NCBI RefSeq assembly: GCF_007655135.1
Contig: NC_045129.1
Coordinates: 34,473,122-34,537,121 of the forward strand
Direction: 5' to 3'
Source: Punica granatum
Taxonomy: Eukaryota > Streptophyta > Magnoliopsida > Myrtales > Lythraceae
Length of the DNA: 64,000 bases
A model generated the notes under the pieces. The model did not search any database and was not told the origin of the DNA. It worked only from the letters and a program-made list of their open reading frames with translations. Each line of letters opens with the position of its first letter. The first letter of the stretch is position 1. This document shows positions 1 to 11,049 of the stretch, piece by piece. The translations under genes and the position numbers were made by a program.

Positions 1-190
1 ATAAAATAAGCAACACTTTAATCGAATTAACCAAAGTGTGCATCAGACAGTAATCAGCAGGGAAAATTGTCGATGCAGTAATACGTCCATTTTTCGATCT
101 AAGTTCCAAAGCAAAGCTATCAAAACAGAAGCAGGTGAAAGTCAGAAGAAGTACAAAATCGATTACAACAATTAATAGAGAAATAAGCAC

Positions 191-2565
191 CTTTTCCTGA
201 AGATCAAGGTCGGGTGAAGCCATGAGATCAACCAGAGACTTCAAGAACAAGCTGTTGCTGAAGAAAGGCAGCTCAGTTTCATCTTTTGCTTCTAATTGGC
301 ATTCTGCTAGGTCCCCGACAAGAAATACGGCTTTCCTCCGAAGCCTTATGTCAATACTCGAGTTGGTCAAAATATCCTGAAAATCCATTAGGTATCAGTC
401 GGAAGCCACCATAAAATTGTTGACAGCAAAAATTTTCCATAATATGAACTACTTTACCTGAATCATCAGATCTCCTGCTTCAGCATAAAACATCTGCTGA
501 CCACGAAAATTGTTCCGAATCAAAGCTGAAACAGCATATAATGCTTTTATGGCTTCTTCCACGAAGCTAGATCTCACCATCACCATTAATTTCGACAGTG
601 CTCCGAACTCCAGCACCTGAGAGAGACAAGGCATTTGTAATTTGATGATCCTACAGTCCATCGGAATATGCCGGGCAAACAAAAAGAGATATGGAGAGAA
701 GGGAGCTATACCTGCTTCTGGACAAGTGGATTGTTCTGACTAGCTTTACCAATGACCCAGGCAGAAAGCTTCCTTATTTCTGGTTCAGGATGATTGAGCT
801 CCCTTATAACAACAGCAAGACCCCCAATTTTGTTCAAGTCTGAAAAGCAAGAGCAGAACAGTCCAAATTTAACCGGAGGAAAGAAAGGATAACAAGGAAT
901 ACAGCATTGTCAACAAAGGAACTACACACCAGAAGCAAAACATATTGCTCCAGCAAATTGATTTTAACAATCTAATTAGATCAATTTGTGTTCTAGCGCA
1001 GCAGGAGATACATGTGCATCAGGAAATATTCGCCTATCCACAAAGAATAAAAAAGCTTGCGCAGCAAAATGACTTACCATTAGCATTGTCAATAGGCTCT
1101 ACAAGAATCAATAGCTCTTGCAGTGCACGTTGGCGATCCTCCACAGACACAGATGAATTATTCAAGTCATCTATCGCAATTTGCATCAGTTGCGCATCTG
1201 ATGGCATCTTTAGTTTCTCCATGAGTTCCTGTCATAAAATGAGCATAGGTACAAAAATACATGTCAACCAAGTGCAAATGTTGGAATTTACCAGTTAAAG
1301 ATGCAACCCACAGAAATTGAACCTGTAAATAAGACGAGCCACATAAAGGACATATTGGCATACGGAGTGTTCCTACAATTTCAGTAGTCTGGATTCCAAA
1401 CTTATCACTTTGATAGAAGGTATTCATCCCAGTTTCATGTGCTATGTAGAGTACCATTAAGAAAACTGCTAAAGTACTGTTGCTCTGTGATCAAACTAAT
1501 CTCTTAAAATTGATGGCTCAGACTCTCCCAGAGAATAATTTGTGAACAAAGAAACTCCAACAAAAGAAAGATGCAGAGCGTGGCAGCTCCTGATGGTAAT
1601 TTTCTAGTCTTTGAGATATCAATCTTGAAACAGATAATATATCAATGTATACACGTAGAACATCAACAGTTTGTTATAAAAAAAGGTATTTTTTGACTGG
1701 TTAATTATTCATTCCCAAGAGATACTAATAATACTGCAACATAAATGCTCATGTCCGGAAATGCAAGACAAGCCATCGACTATAAAAGCTGCAAATATTT
1801 CCATGCTAATACTAAAACATGTAGCAGTCAAATTCACAATGATCAGAAATAGAGACATAAGCCTAACCTTAATCTCCATTTGACGCTTCTTGAGTTCACT
1901 GGGAGACATTCGCTGGACATCCTGTGCACTTTCCTTGAGCTTTTCTGGATCAGAATGACCTGATTCATATGCCAAAGATCTTCCATTTAGAGCTCCATAA
2001 TCGAAAGCAAGGATGGAATTCACCAAACCACATCACTTTCACCACCCCACGAGAAAGTTAGAATCATTAACAATACAATGCTTCTTTCTGTTCGCATATC
2101 TATAGGGCGAAATGGGTTAACACGGCATCACGATGCGGAATACACGGCCTTCTTTCTAATCAAAAACCACTTTTACGGAAAAAGTTCTACAATTATCTTC
2201 TCGTCACTGGCTGATCAGCAAACTTGAGTCCCCTCAATCCATAAAATGTTGCAAATTCAAGCTCACAAGGAACCAATCTAAGCTGAAACAAGTACCAGTG
2301 GACCGAGCACGAACACGAGAACAGTACCTATGGCCCACTGCAACATTCCGTCGAGCGAAGAGAATCCTCCATCGATGCCGTCGCGGTCGTCGACAACCGG
2401 AGCCGTGGGATCGTCCTCGGCGTCCGGCTTCCTGACGAGATCGGCCTCCTCTTTCGCGGTGGACCAGAACAGACCCCCGGCGGCGGTTTTATTCACGCGC
2501 TCCGCAGTCGCCGCCGCCGTAAACAGCAGCAGCAGCAGCCAAAGTATATGAGAAACACGCGCCAT
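191..2565 (-). CDS. SIL1/Fes1-like HSP70 nucleotide exchange factor, ARM-repeat, 3'-truncated by window edge
   Basis: Six exons are visible: 2328-2565, 1868-1959, 1078-1228, 712-839, 458-616 and 191-376. All splice in frame on GT-AG borders and give about 318 residues; the last exon(s) lie beyond position 1. The start ATG (2563-2565) opens a hydrophobic leader (MARVSHILWLLLLLF, then AAATA) that looks like a secretory signal peptide. A Fes1-type N-terminal region follows (SPSELKKRQMEIKELMEKL, then IAIDDLNNSS and ALQELLILVEPIDNAN), then armadillo-like helices (LGVV-type repeats, LSAWVIGKASQNNP). Fes1/HspBP1/SIL1 proteins strip ADP from HSP70. The leader suggests the ER-luminal form that serves BiP, as in the Arabidopsis At3g51980 type, rather than cytosolic Fes1A. 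The family is about 380 residues, so roughly 60 are missing here. Family call is confident; ER location is inferred from the leader only. Confidence 0.9.
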
Positions 2566-2850
2566 TAACAACAGACGACGATGCAGAGACTCGATTCAGC
2601 AAAGAAAGGGAGCGACCTTTTTCGTTCCCTCTGCCTCTGTATGAAGTTCTCCCTTGATCAGAAACCTTTCCACTGATTGGTAAGCTCTTTATTGGCTAAT
2701 TCAATGGAAGCTTCAGGTCTCTCTCTCTTTCTCTGGGAGATGGCTTCTGGCTGGTTAATATATGGAGGGAGAGGACGACGGAGGATGGGAGACGGTGATG
2801 ACGACTGCGGGCCGATGGTGGCTCGGGGAATCGCAATGAACGCGGGGTTA

Positions 2851-2860
2851 CACGTCATCG
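2851..2860 (-). promoter_or_regulatory. UPR-type ACGT motif upstream of the SIL1-like gene
   Basis: Read on the minus strand this is CGATGACGTG, containing the TGACGTG core bound by ER-stress bZIP factors. It lies about 285 bases upstream of the ATG at 2565. A single motif match; the link to the unfolded protein response is inference, strengthened by the ER-type signal peptide of the gene. Confidence 0.4.
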
Positions 2861-3096
2861 AGTAGCATCAGGACCGTTGATCTCGGATCGAGCGGTTCTC
2901 GGGGCTCGGCATGGATTGGGTGGAGAAATGTCGCGTCTTTTCTTTTCGAGTCATTTTCCATTTTTCATATGAAGAATTGGTATATTTGCTCCGTGGAAGA
3001 AAAATAATACATCCGTTAAGTAACCGCCGTCTATTAGTATTTTCCCTCCAAATTTTTTCGGTATGTAAATTACGTGAAGGCCTGTGGTTGGAAGTA

Positions 3097-3636
3097 GTGT
3101 TATTAAAACCGACCGGATACTGAACCGGTCGATGTATGGGTTCGCGGATTTATGGGTTCAACCGGAAATTCGATGGGTCGGACCGTACATATAATTAAAT
3201 AATAAATAATGCATATAAAATTAAAAAAGATTATAATATATTAAATATATACACAATAATTCAAATAATTGAAATAATGAATAAAAGAAACTTTTTTATT
3301 GAAGTTGTTTCTTCCTTTATTATGCTTCAAGAGATAAAGAATGATCAAAAGTAAACAAATATGGCTATTGCCTAAATGCCTAAGAGGCTAAGCATGTGGC
3401 TCTCAGGGAGGTTGAGGTCTTTGGTTCAAGTCTCAATGCATGCAATATTAATTTTTCAATAAAAGCAAACCCATAGAACTGGCCGGTTCGTACGGGTTTA
3501 GTCAAAAAATGGCCCGATTTAATGGGATCACCTGTCTAAATGTGCAATTTCAGTTTTTCATAGAACCGGATCGGACAAGGTGTCAGTTCCCGATCGAATC
3601 GATCCGATCGGCCGGTCTGGTCCGATTCTAATAACA
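3097..3636. mobile_element. 540-bp non-autonomous element with terminal inverted repeats, 13-bp target duplication and a Pol III B-box-like motif
   Basis: A 13-bp direct repeat, GTGGTTGGAAGTA, flanks it at 3084-3096 and 3637-3649. The left end reads GTGTTATTAAAACCGACC; the right end, reverse-complemented, reads TGTTATTAGAATCGGACC, so the termini are imperfect inverted repeats. The subterminal parts are rich in CCGGT/GGTTCGA words. Near the centre, GGTTCAAGTCT (3423-3433) resembles a tRNA B box, with CTAAGCATGTGGCTC upstream as a weak A-box candidate. No coding capacity. The class is uncertain: inverted ends point to a DNA transposon, while the long duplication and B box point to a SINE-like history. 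Confidence 0.7.
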
Positions 3637-4568
3637 GTGGTTGGAAGTAAGTAATGTCTGATGAAAAAAAAAAGAAGGTAATGGAACAAAATTACTGAAA
3701 TAAAAATGTTCGTGGTTTTTTTAAACAATAATTGAATGGTAAATAATTAAAAATATATTCTATTATAGGTAATTTAATTTTGACTTAGGCTTGTTCGATG
3801 AGAGGCCACCACTCGTTTAATGAGAGCTTGTCACGTAAGATTTTAGACTATTTCCTTGATTCATGATTGAGTGTCTATTCACTCATCTTTTTTATAATAA
3901 TAACTTATATATAAACATGAGTGTTTCTATTCAATGAAGTATGAGAATAACAAAAACACTGATAATATAAATATGTCGAATGTAATTTGCACAAAAACAA
4001 GTTCCATTTAAAAAATATTTAAAATGAAATTTGAAGTATTCAAATACTATGCCTTTTATAATTTTTTAGTGCGAGTAAATTTTTGTTTCATTAATTCCTC
4101 ATTTCCTAGGCATACATAGAGTACAACTTTTATTCTACTTTATAATTATGTGACAAATTTATTATTGATATTGAAATTTCAATATATTATATTTATATCG
4201 TATATTTTATTACATTTTCTTACTGATACCACATGGTTGAATAGGTTATAAAATATATTTCGCAACTAATTCATCAAATTGTTGAAATAATTAATTTTTT
4301 TATATTTCACGTGTCAACTTCTTTTACGTGAAAAGAAATTGATTAGCTTCCGGCGAATGAGAGCCCTCCATCACAAAAGCTTTTTAGATAGGATTTTTGG
4401 ATATTTCTATCAACTAACTCTTCGAGTCTCTGTTATTTAATATGGACATAAATTTTCACAATTTTTTTATTAATTTTAACTTTACATTTTCCTACGAAAA
4501 TCCTCTTCTCTCATACAGAATTGGAATTGTGTTCCAGTGGATTGTAAAAAATATGAACAACCAATAGT

Positions 4569-4598
4569 GCCCTCGCAATGTGCGGGCTTCAAGACTAG
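4569..4598 (+). mobile_element. Helitron 3' terminus
   Basis: A short GC-rich hairpin (GCCCTCGCA, ATG loop, TGCGGGC) is followed by TTCAAGA and then CTAG, with a T directly after. A hairpin about 7-10 bases before a terminal CTRR, inserted before T, is the standard 3' end of plant Helitrons. The 5' TC terminus could not be placed, so only the end is annotated. Confidence 0.6.
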
Positions 4599-6236
4599 TT
4601 TTCTATATTTTTAGCATGAATTATTTTTTTATATGTAAATAAACAAACATTAGATTTGTTATCACATTTAACACAACGAATTTTTTCATTAATCTTAACA
4701 AATTTGCCAACGTGGCATTTAATGGTGCCATGTGGGTCATCGAAATTGACCATTGAGGCCTATAGAACTATTTTAATAAAAATTTGTTCTAACAAAAATA
4801 AAAGTGTTATTGAAAAAATAATGAAAACATAAAGTGAAAGAGGACATGAGGGGTTTGGAATTGAGACCTCGTCGGCTGTCATCATCCCTGCATTGGGGTG
4901 TTGCTGACCCTATAAGGGTGGCGGTGGCCTCCAATGTCACCCCAACCTCTTGATTTAAAAAAAAAAAAAAAGGATTTGCGAAAGGGAAAGAAAGAGGGAA
5001 GCCGAGAGTGAGGGGATTTCCTGCAACAACAAATATTGACAACGATCTTGATTGGGGGACTGGTGGCTGGCGTAGCCAACCCTCACCTTCCTTTTCAAAT
5101 TTAAAATCTTTTTTTTTTCTTTTCACATTTGGGTGGTGAAAGCCTCGCTGAAGATCGCTATCGTCCCTGTAGGGTCATTAGCGACTACTAAAGTCACCTG
5201 ATATCTCAATTGGAGGGTAGTGGCCACCGATGAGGCCCCTACCATCGACTCTCCCTCTTACTATTTTTTTTTATTTATTTAAATCACGGGAGCCTCATTG
5301 AAGGTCGCAAATGGTCATACAACGCCACTGTATGGTCATTCGTGACTTGACCTTGATTACGCTGGTGGTGGCCTTAGTTGACGCCCCTAATGGCTTCCCC
5401 TCCCATCCTCTTCCGTATTATGGTTTTGATTTTTTTATTGTTTTTCTAGTTTTTAGAATAAAATTTAATAAAAATAACTTTAGGCCCACTTGGTCAGTTT
5501 GGTTATACCAAGTGGTACGTTGTGGGAAGATCGTATTTTTTCTTTTTTTTTTTATTTGCCCTAATTTAAATCTATTGAAAATTTGAAACTACATATATGA
5601 TATGATATGTTGATTAATATTCGGATTTAAATTTTACAAGGAATGAAGTATAATACAACAATACATATCGCTGTAGATTTTCCATGCCATTTGCTTGTTC
5701 TTCTTATTTCTTCTTGCTGAATTCATAGATCTCTTATAACAAAAAAAATTGTGAGTTTATAATTTCGAATCTTTAGAGAAATTTACATTCATAACCATAA
5801 AAAAATTCATCAAATCAATGGTTAAATTGATTGATAAGATCTCCGGTGGCATATCGACCTAAGTCTGTCTGTCAATGGTGACATACGAGCATATCTGAGA
5901 TAACTCTTGAAACATGCCACTGCCTGTTCGATCGAAAAATAGAGAGTCGAGTGAGACGGGTAGTTTGAGAATCATTCCAACGCAAAAATCAGCCTTTGCT
6001 TTATTTTGGGTGAGAAAATGAGGTGTGCTCAGATTATCGACTTGATTATCGAAGTACTTCTAGTGAATTCGAAGCTTCATGCTTTACACCGTGTTTAACT
6101 GTTCAAGCAGAGATTGAATTGATATCATGTTCAGCGAGAATAATTATATTGAATTGCAAAATTGGCATCAACCAAAGAAGTATCTCAAAGGCCTGAGAGT
6201 TGCTACCAGAAAACCAAAGAAACATAAACAAGTTGA

Positions 6237-6911
6237 TCAAGCAGAAGCTTGCAAATCTCCGCTCAAGAATGCCCGTCCGGGCTGCCGGTACGCCAGGGGT
6301 CCGTGGCAGCCCAACAGCTTTGCGTTCACACCGTCGGGCATGATCCTGTTCTCCTGCTTCCACTTCACGTAGTCGGCCCGGCTGAACTTGGTGAATCCCC
6401 ACTTCCTGCTCACAATGATCTTCTGCCTGCCCGGGAACTTGAACTTGGCCCTCCTCAGGGCCTCCTGGGCGTGGTTCCCGTTCGAGTCCTTGCACCGGAC
6501 CGAGAGAAGGACCTGCCCAATGCTGACCCTCGCGCACGTGCCCTGCGGCTTCCCGAACGCGCCCCTCATGCCAGTCTGCAGCCTGTCGGCCCCGGCGCAC
6601 GATAACATCTTATTGATCCGGAGGACGTGGAAGGGATGGACCCGGACTCGGAGGTGGAAGGCGTCCTTGCCGGCGAACTTGGCCATGTACTTGTTGCAGG
6701 CAATGCGGGCCGCCTCGAGGGCCTCGCTTGAAACGTTCTCCTTCTCCCACGACACGAGGTGGACGCAGAACGGGAACTCGTCGACGCCCTTCTTCTTCAT
6801 GCCGACATCGTAGATGCGGATCTTCGGGTCGGGGACTCCCCGGCAGTACCTCGACTTCGGGTACGGCTTGTTCTTGATCTGCCTGTAACACCTCGCCGGC
6901 CTCCGACCCAT
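6237..6911 (-). CDS. RPL10: 60S ribosomal protein L10 (uL16)
   Basis: An uninterrupted 224-codon frame gives a complete cytosolic uL16 protein, starting [20 protein letters not shown] and carrying the conserved [38 protein letters not shown] and [13 protein letters not shown] blocks. Plant L10 is about 220 residues, so length is normal. uL16 sits near the peptidyl transferase centre, is needed for 60S maturation and subunit joining, and in plants is also known in NIK1 antiviral signalling. The chosen ATG (6909-6911) is the family start; a longer upstream reading is non-homologous. A splice acceptor (TGTAG before GAGGAGG, 6928/6929) sits 17 bases upstream of the ATG, so a 5'-UTR intron (about 6929-7230) is likely. 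The coding part is GC-rich, especially at third positions, and has no intron. Confidence 0.96.
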   Translation of the reverse strand: MGRRPARCYRQIKNKPYPKSRYCRGVPDPKIRIYDVGMKKKGVDEFPFCVHLVSWEKENVSSEALEAARIACNKYMAKFAGKDAFHLRVRVHPFHVLRINKMLSCAGADRLQTGMRGAFGKPQGTCARVSIGQVLLSVRCKDSNGNHAQEALRRAKFKFPGRQKIIVSRKWGFTKFSRADYVKWKQENRIMPDGVNAKLLGCHGPLAYRQPGRAFLSGDLQASA

Positions 6912-7227
6912 CTCGAATCCTCCTCCTCCTACACAGAAACCGCCAAACAATTCGCAATCACCATTAAAACAGGGCATTGTTTCATCTTCGCAAGAAAAAT
7001 GCAAAACTTTTTGGAGGACATGAATGGAAAGATGGCTTAAGTGATAGAAAGATTGAAATAAGAACTCCCTCAGAAGACAACGACGTCAACAGCATTGTTC
7101 AGACAAGGCTGAAACTTAAAAAAATGTTGGAAATTCATCACGGGGAGCAAGTCCGGCAGAAGAGAACAACCAACGAAATCAAATCAGCAGGAACATTCAT
7201 CAAAAAACAGGAATGCGTTCTCTTGTT

Positions 7228-7358
7228 CACCTCTTCTAGGATGATACGAGGTTGCGGGTCGGTTGAACTCGATAGAGGGGGAAGTGAGACGAGGAAGACG
7301 ACGGCCTTTTTATAGGTAATCGCGAACGGCGGCTGCTGAACCGAAAGCAGAAACCCTA
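7228..7358 (-). promoter_or_regulatory. RPL10 core promoter: TATA box and telo-box
   Basis: On the minus strand CTATAAAAAGG lies at about 7303-7313, placing transcription start near 7280. A telo-box core (AAACCCTA on the plus strand) is at 7351-7358, a known motif of plant translation genes. A donor-like AGAG/GTGAAC at 7230/7231 would close the untranslated first exon. Motif matches only. Confidence 0.6.
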
Positions 7359-7998
7359 GATCGTGTTCTCGAATCTCGCGTACTACTTTTTTCACACACT
7401 CACATTTTTGCCCCAAGAGTTTTTCTTCCTTTTGTTTTCGTCCTTGATTTCTATGTATTTTTCAAATTAAGGGCACGGTGGTGCTTGAAAAGTTGAAAAA
7501 CGCTTAACTTGATCCTTCCACTATGTGAATGTCGATATGTATTGTGTTGTGACCATATACTTGACTAAGTTTAGAACATGTCCCGGGCTCGAAGTCCCAA
7601 TCTAATAAATCGTGCTGTGTCTAAACATATTGACTCCTTGACTTGAACATGGCATGATCTTTAATCGGGTACGACTTTTCAAACATGAATATGAACCCAT
7701 CGAAATCAATATCCTATTTCTTGTCTTAGATAGTTAAACAAATTTCCATCCCTATAAGCGTGCCAAAAACCAAACATGTAGTGAGACATAATGACCCATC
7801 AATTGGATTGAGAATGGGCCTAATGGGCTGCCTATAGAAGTGGGCCGAACCATGGGCTTGCGACGTTTCTAATGACGGCCTCCGTTCTCCTGAGGCGAGA
7901 AGGAACGCAGAACTCAGAAGCGAAGAGAACCGATCGATCTTCGTTCCATTGAAGGCGAAAAGCTCAGAGCGAGCGAGAGAGAGAGAGAGAGAGAGAGA
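7359..7998 (+). promoter_or_regulatory. Divergent promoter region with four site II elements and a GA-rich leader (NDUFA2)
   Basis: Between divergent RPL10 and NDUFA2, four TGGGCC/T words occur at 7815-7820, 7824-7829, 7841-7846 and 7853-7858, about 140-185 bases before the NDUFA2 ATG. Site II (TGGGCY) clusters are known regulators of plant nuclear genes for mitochondrial respiratory proteins and ribosomal proteins, bound by TCP factors. A (GA)n run at about 7972-7998 abuts the ATG. Nothing gene-like lies in 7359-7800. Confidence 0.55.
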
Positions 7999-9743
7999 AT
8001 GGCGTGGAGGTCGCAGCTGTCGAAGAACATCAGGGAGCTCCGGCTCCTCTTCTGCCAGTCCTCGCCCGCCAGCTCCTCCGCCAGGTATTCCCATTTCAAT
8101 CTTCCTCGAGCTCGAGCTCATCCCACTGATCACTCAATTGCAAGGATTAGTTCTCTCGGCAAACCTGACTCTGACTGCTTCAATCTCTTGCTTGTTCGTC
8201 CGGTTTTTTAACCAAATTCGATTCTTTGTCAGGTCGTTCGTGGAGAAGAATTACAAGGATCTGAAGACGCTCAACCCGAAGCTGCCCATATTGATCCGGG
8301 AATGCCGTGGAGTTGAGCCTCAGTTGTGGGTCAGATACGGTAATTCTTCGAATTCCATTCTTACCTCCCATTTTTCATTCAATTCCGCTCTTTAGCTTGT
8401 AGTCACGATATCATTGCTTGAGAAATTCGGCTAATGATCTGTCAGAAGTGCGGAGCAATTCTTTTCCAGTTATTTGATCACTTTGAACTCAGATATAGCC
8501 TAAGTTTCGCACTTAAAACTAGTACCTTGTTGTATGTTGCTGTGGAGGCTGATCACATTCTGCTTGTTTCCAATGTGTCGTGCTGGTTTGTGGGCTAATC
8601 TTAGGAATTGTAAGATGTCGACGCCCTTTTCAGTCTATTTGGTCTAAATTTCTTTGCCGAAATGAGATATGTAGTTTTTCATGTCAAAAACTTTGCTTTG
8701 CTCTTGCTCTTATTTTCACTTGCGCAGTGTCTGCAAATCAAATCATGAAAAGATGCAACACCTGGAAAATGAAGATTTTCTCATTCTTAGTCTTTTAATT
8801 TTTCTACTAAAAACTGTCCGGTTTTCTACACGCTAAGGATGAACACAGAAATTTCCAGTGCATTGCACGTTTAAGATGTCAATGGAGCAGAACAACACTT
8901 AAAATTTATTGCTAATAGAGAAACAAGAATAACATGCGGTTAGTGAGTCTTATGTTAGTTAGCGATGATACCAGTTCTCCCCCCCTCCCCCTCATTTTTC
9001 TGTCAATGATTGTTGTTTTAAATTTCATTTTCTTAGTTTTTCCCCTCAAGAAATTCGACTGTAGCTTCTGGTTCTACTATAAATTCTGTTAGGTGAGGTG
9101 ATAGAATTAGTGACTCTACAGGGTTTCGCTTAGCCTAGATGTTGATTGTGTCATCCCTAGTATTGCCATGGGCTATAGCACCTTTTCCATCTCATTAGCT
9201 GAAGGTGAGACATATCATTTTTAAGGGTGCACATATTACCTTAACATGATGTAGGCAATTTGATAACGTTATTGTTGTTGTTTGTTATTGCTTGGGAGTT
9301 CATCTCTGGTTGCTTCATATGGAGGTGTTGCATTGCTTGCACTAATTGGAAAAATTTCAATATACTTCTTCTGTCATGACACAAAATATTGATCACATCA
9401 CGCTTGTATGTATATATTTTCCTTTCAACTGCTTCAGTTATCCACCACCTTTAACCGATTGAATCTCCCGATGGACCATTACATTTGCAAGTTCTACGTG
9501 AGTAACTGGAGCCAAACAAGGTGGAATCCTGAGATTGTGTATAGTGTTCCATCTTTCCCTGCTATCCCAGATTGTAATCACTCTTTAGCAATTCTTTACC
9601 GACCTCCCTTTACTCCGTTATATCTGTTCTGACACGTAGTCTTTTCACTTTTGACAGATTATGGTGTAGAGAAAGGCATTCGTTTGGACGGTTTGAGTGA
9701 GGAGCAAATCCTCAAGTCACTGAAAGAATTTGCAAAAGTGTAG
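7999..9743 (+). CDS. NDUFA2: NADH dehydrogenase [ubiquinone] 1 alpha subcomplex subunit 2 (complex I B8 subunit)
   Basis: Three exons, 7999-8084, 8233-8339 and 9658-9743, join in frame into a 92-residue protein. It begins [20 protein letters not shown], then [20 protein letters not shown] and [20 protein letters not shown], and ends LKEFAKV. This is the small thioredoxin-like B8 accessory subunit of mitochondrial complex I. The usual plant length is about 97, so the C-terminus is a few residues short but not broken. Intron 2 is 1.3 kb; intron 1 is 148 bases. Both borders are GT-AG. The pair of cysteines seen in the human protein is only partly recognisable (Cys in LLFCQSSP and in RECRG). Upstream site II motifs fit co-regulation with other respiratory genes. 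Confidence 0.95.
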
Positions 9744-11049
9744 CACTCCTCAAATTTCTTACTGTCTTATCGGGACACGCTGAAAGAAATAAACCTAGTT
9801 CTGGGTGAGAAAACCATGTGGAGACAATTTGGTCTTGTTTGGCAATTGTTTGTCAAATCCTTTGTAAGACGAATGCATCAATACTGCAGATTTATCTTGC
9901 TATGAACATCGGATTTTCTGGACACTTGGTTGTTCATATCATTTCATCTTTTAGATCTCAAAAATAGCAAAATCCCAATCTTTGTTTTTGAGTTTGAAAC
10001 CTTGAAGACCTCTTTTGACCGTAACCTAGGATAATGTAACATCTCTTTTTGCTGAAGGACGATGTAAGATCTCAAGTACACCTTTCCTCGAACCTTGACA
10101 TGGAAGGATGTAATACATGATGAGCAGATTTGATTATCTGGAGAATCAATAATATTGCACGACATTTGATTGATGATGGGTGGCATCTTCACGGGATGTA
10201 TTTCCAAATATGGTGAACAATACCCCTATCATACATAAATTAGAACCTAGGAAAATGAGAAGCATAAAGGAATAAAGTTCAAACACTGTCGGTTAGACGT
10301 TTTATGTACAGACCTCAAGAAAGGGTTCAAGATCAAGGGGAGATGAAAAGAGGATAGCCCTTAATGTCAGGCGAGGACGACGAAGAGCAGCAGGCAATTG
10401 GGAATCCACAAGTAGAATTCGAATATGAACATACTTGTTACTGGTTATTCATCAAACTTGCCTGCACTGAGTCCGCGACGCGTTCCAAATGATCCCTCAA
10501 GACTGATAAACTATTACCTCGGGCGCATCACGTGTTTTTGTTCTCAAGTTATTCATAGGCTCTATTTGACTAATGCGATGAGAGTTTACATAGACCGAAA
10601 AGAATAATCAGAAAAGAAATCAGTCAGCAAAACTTCAGAAGCTATAGCAGTCTAGTTGCTTGGCAAACCCTACGCGCCATTTACGCACAAAGGTCGACAC
10701 CTATTAAACACAAACCGCCATTTGCAAGTTTAATCGTCATCGTCTACAAGTTCCAAAACTATGAGAAGAGGGGCCAGAATAATCTTCTATGTCATCTGTC
10801 AATTTTTACCATCCTCGTGATCGTTCAGCAGAGACTGAGAAGAGGCTTTCGATGTAAACAAGTGTATTCAACTGTCTGAAGACTCTAAGTTTCAATTGAG
10901 ATAAATGAAGCTGTCTCAAGATCATAGACTAACAATTATCAGCAAAAGGCAAGCACAAATCCGCATCCCATCTGAATCAGAAAAGACAGTTGGAACAAAA
11001 CTCTAAACAAAAACTGAAACCCCAGAAACGAACAGAGGGGTTGTTAAGC
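9744..11049. other. Spacer between convergent NDUFA2 and RPL21, no gene seen
   Basis: Contains the expected 3' UTRs of the two convergent genes. No open frame has family resemblance, and no repeat structure stands out. Confidence 0.6.

Larger units (their letters stand above)
2861..6236. other. AT-rich spacer, no gene seen
   Basis: Apart from the element at 3097-3636 and the Helitron end near 4598, no credible gene is visible. The open frames here are short, low-complexity and lack splice-compatible partners. The segment 4850-5400 holds two or three loosely repeated GC-richer blocks (shared words such as GAAGGTCGC and GTAGGGTCATT) that look like decayed transposon sequence of unknown class. 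The final part (about 5700-6236) is likely the 3' flank and UTR of RPL10. Confidence 0.6.

Noticed and set aside
1229..1457. Minus-strand open frame extending into the intron of the SIL1-like gene
   Set aside because: It reads across the acceptor at 1228; conserved family sequence starts exactly at the splice site.
4773..5586. Open frames in the GC-richer block of the first spacer
   Set aside because: Interrupted by homopolymers, with no family resemblance; better explained as decayed repeat sequence.
6249..6957. Several open frames overlapping RPL10 in other frames
   Set aside because: Low-complexity translations of a GC-rich gene; only one frame matches a ribosomal protein along its full length.
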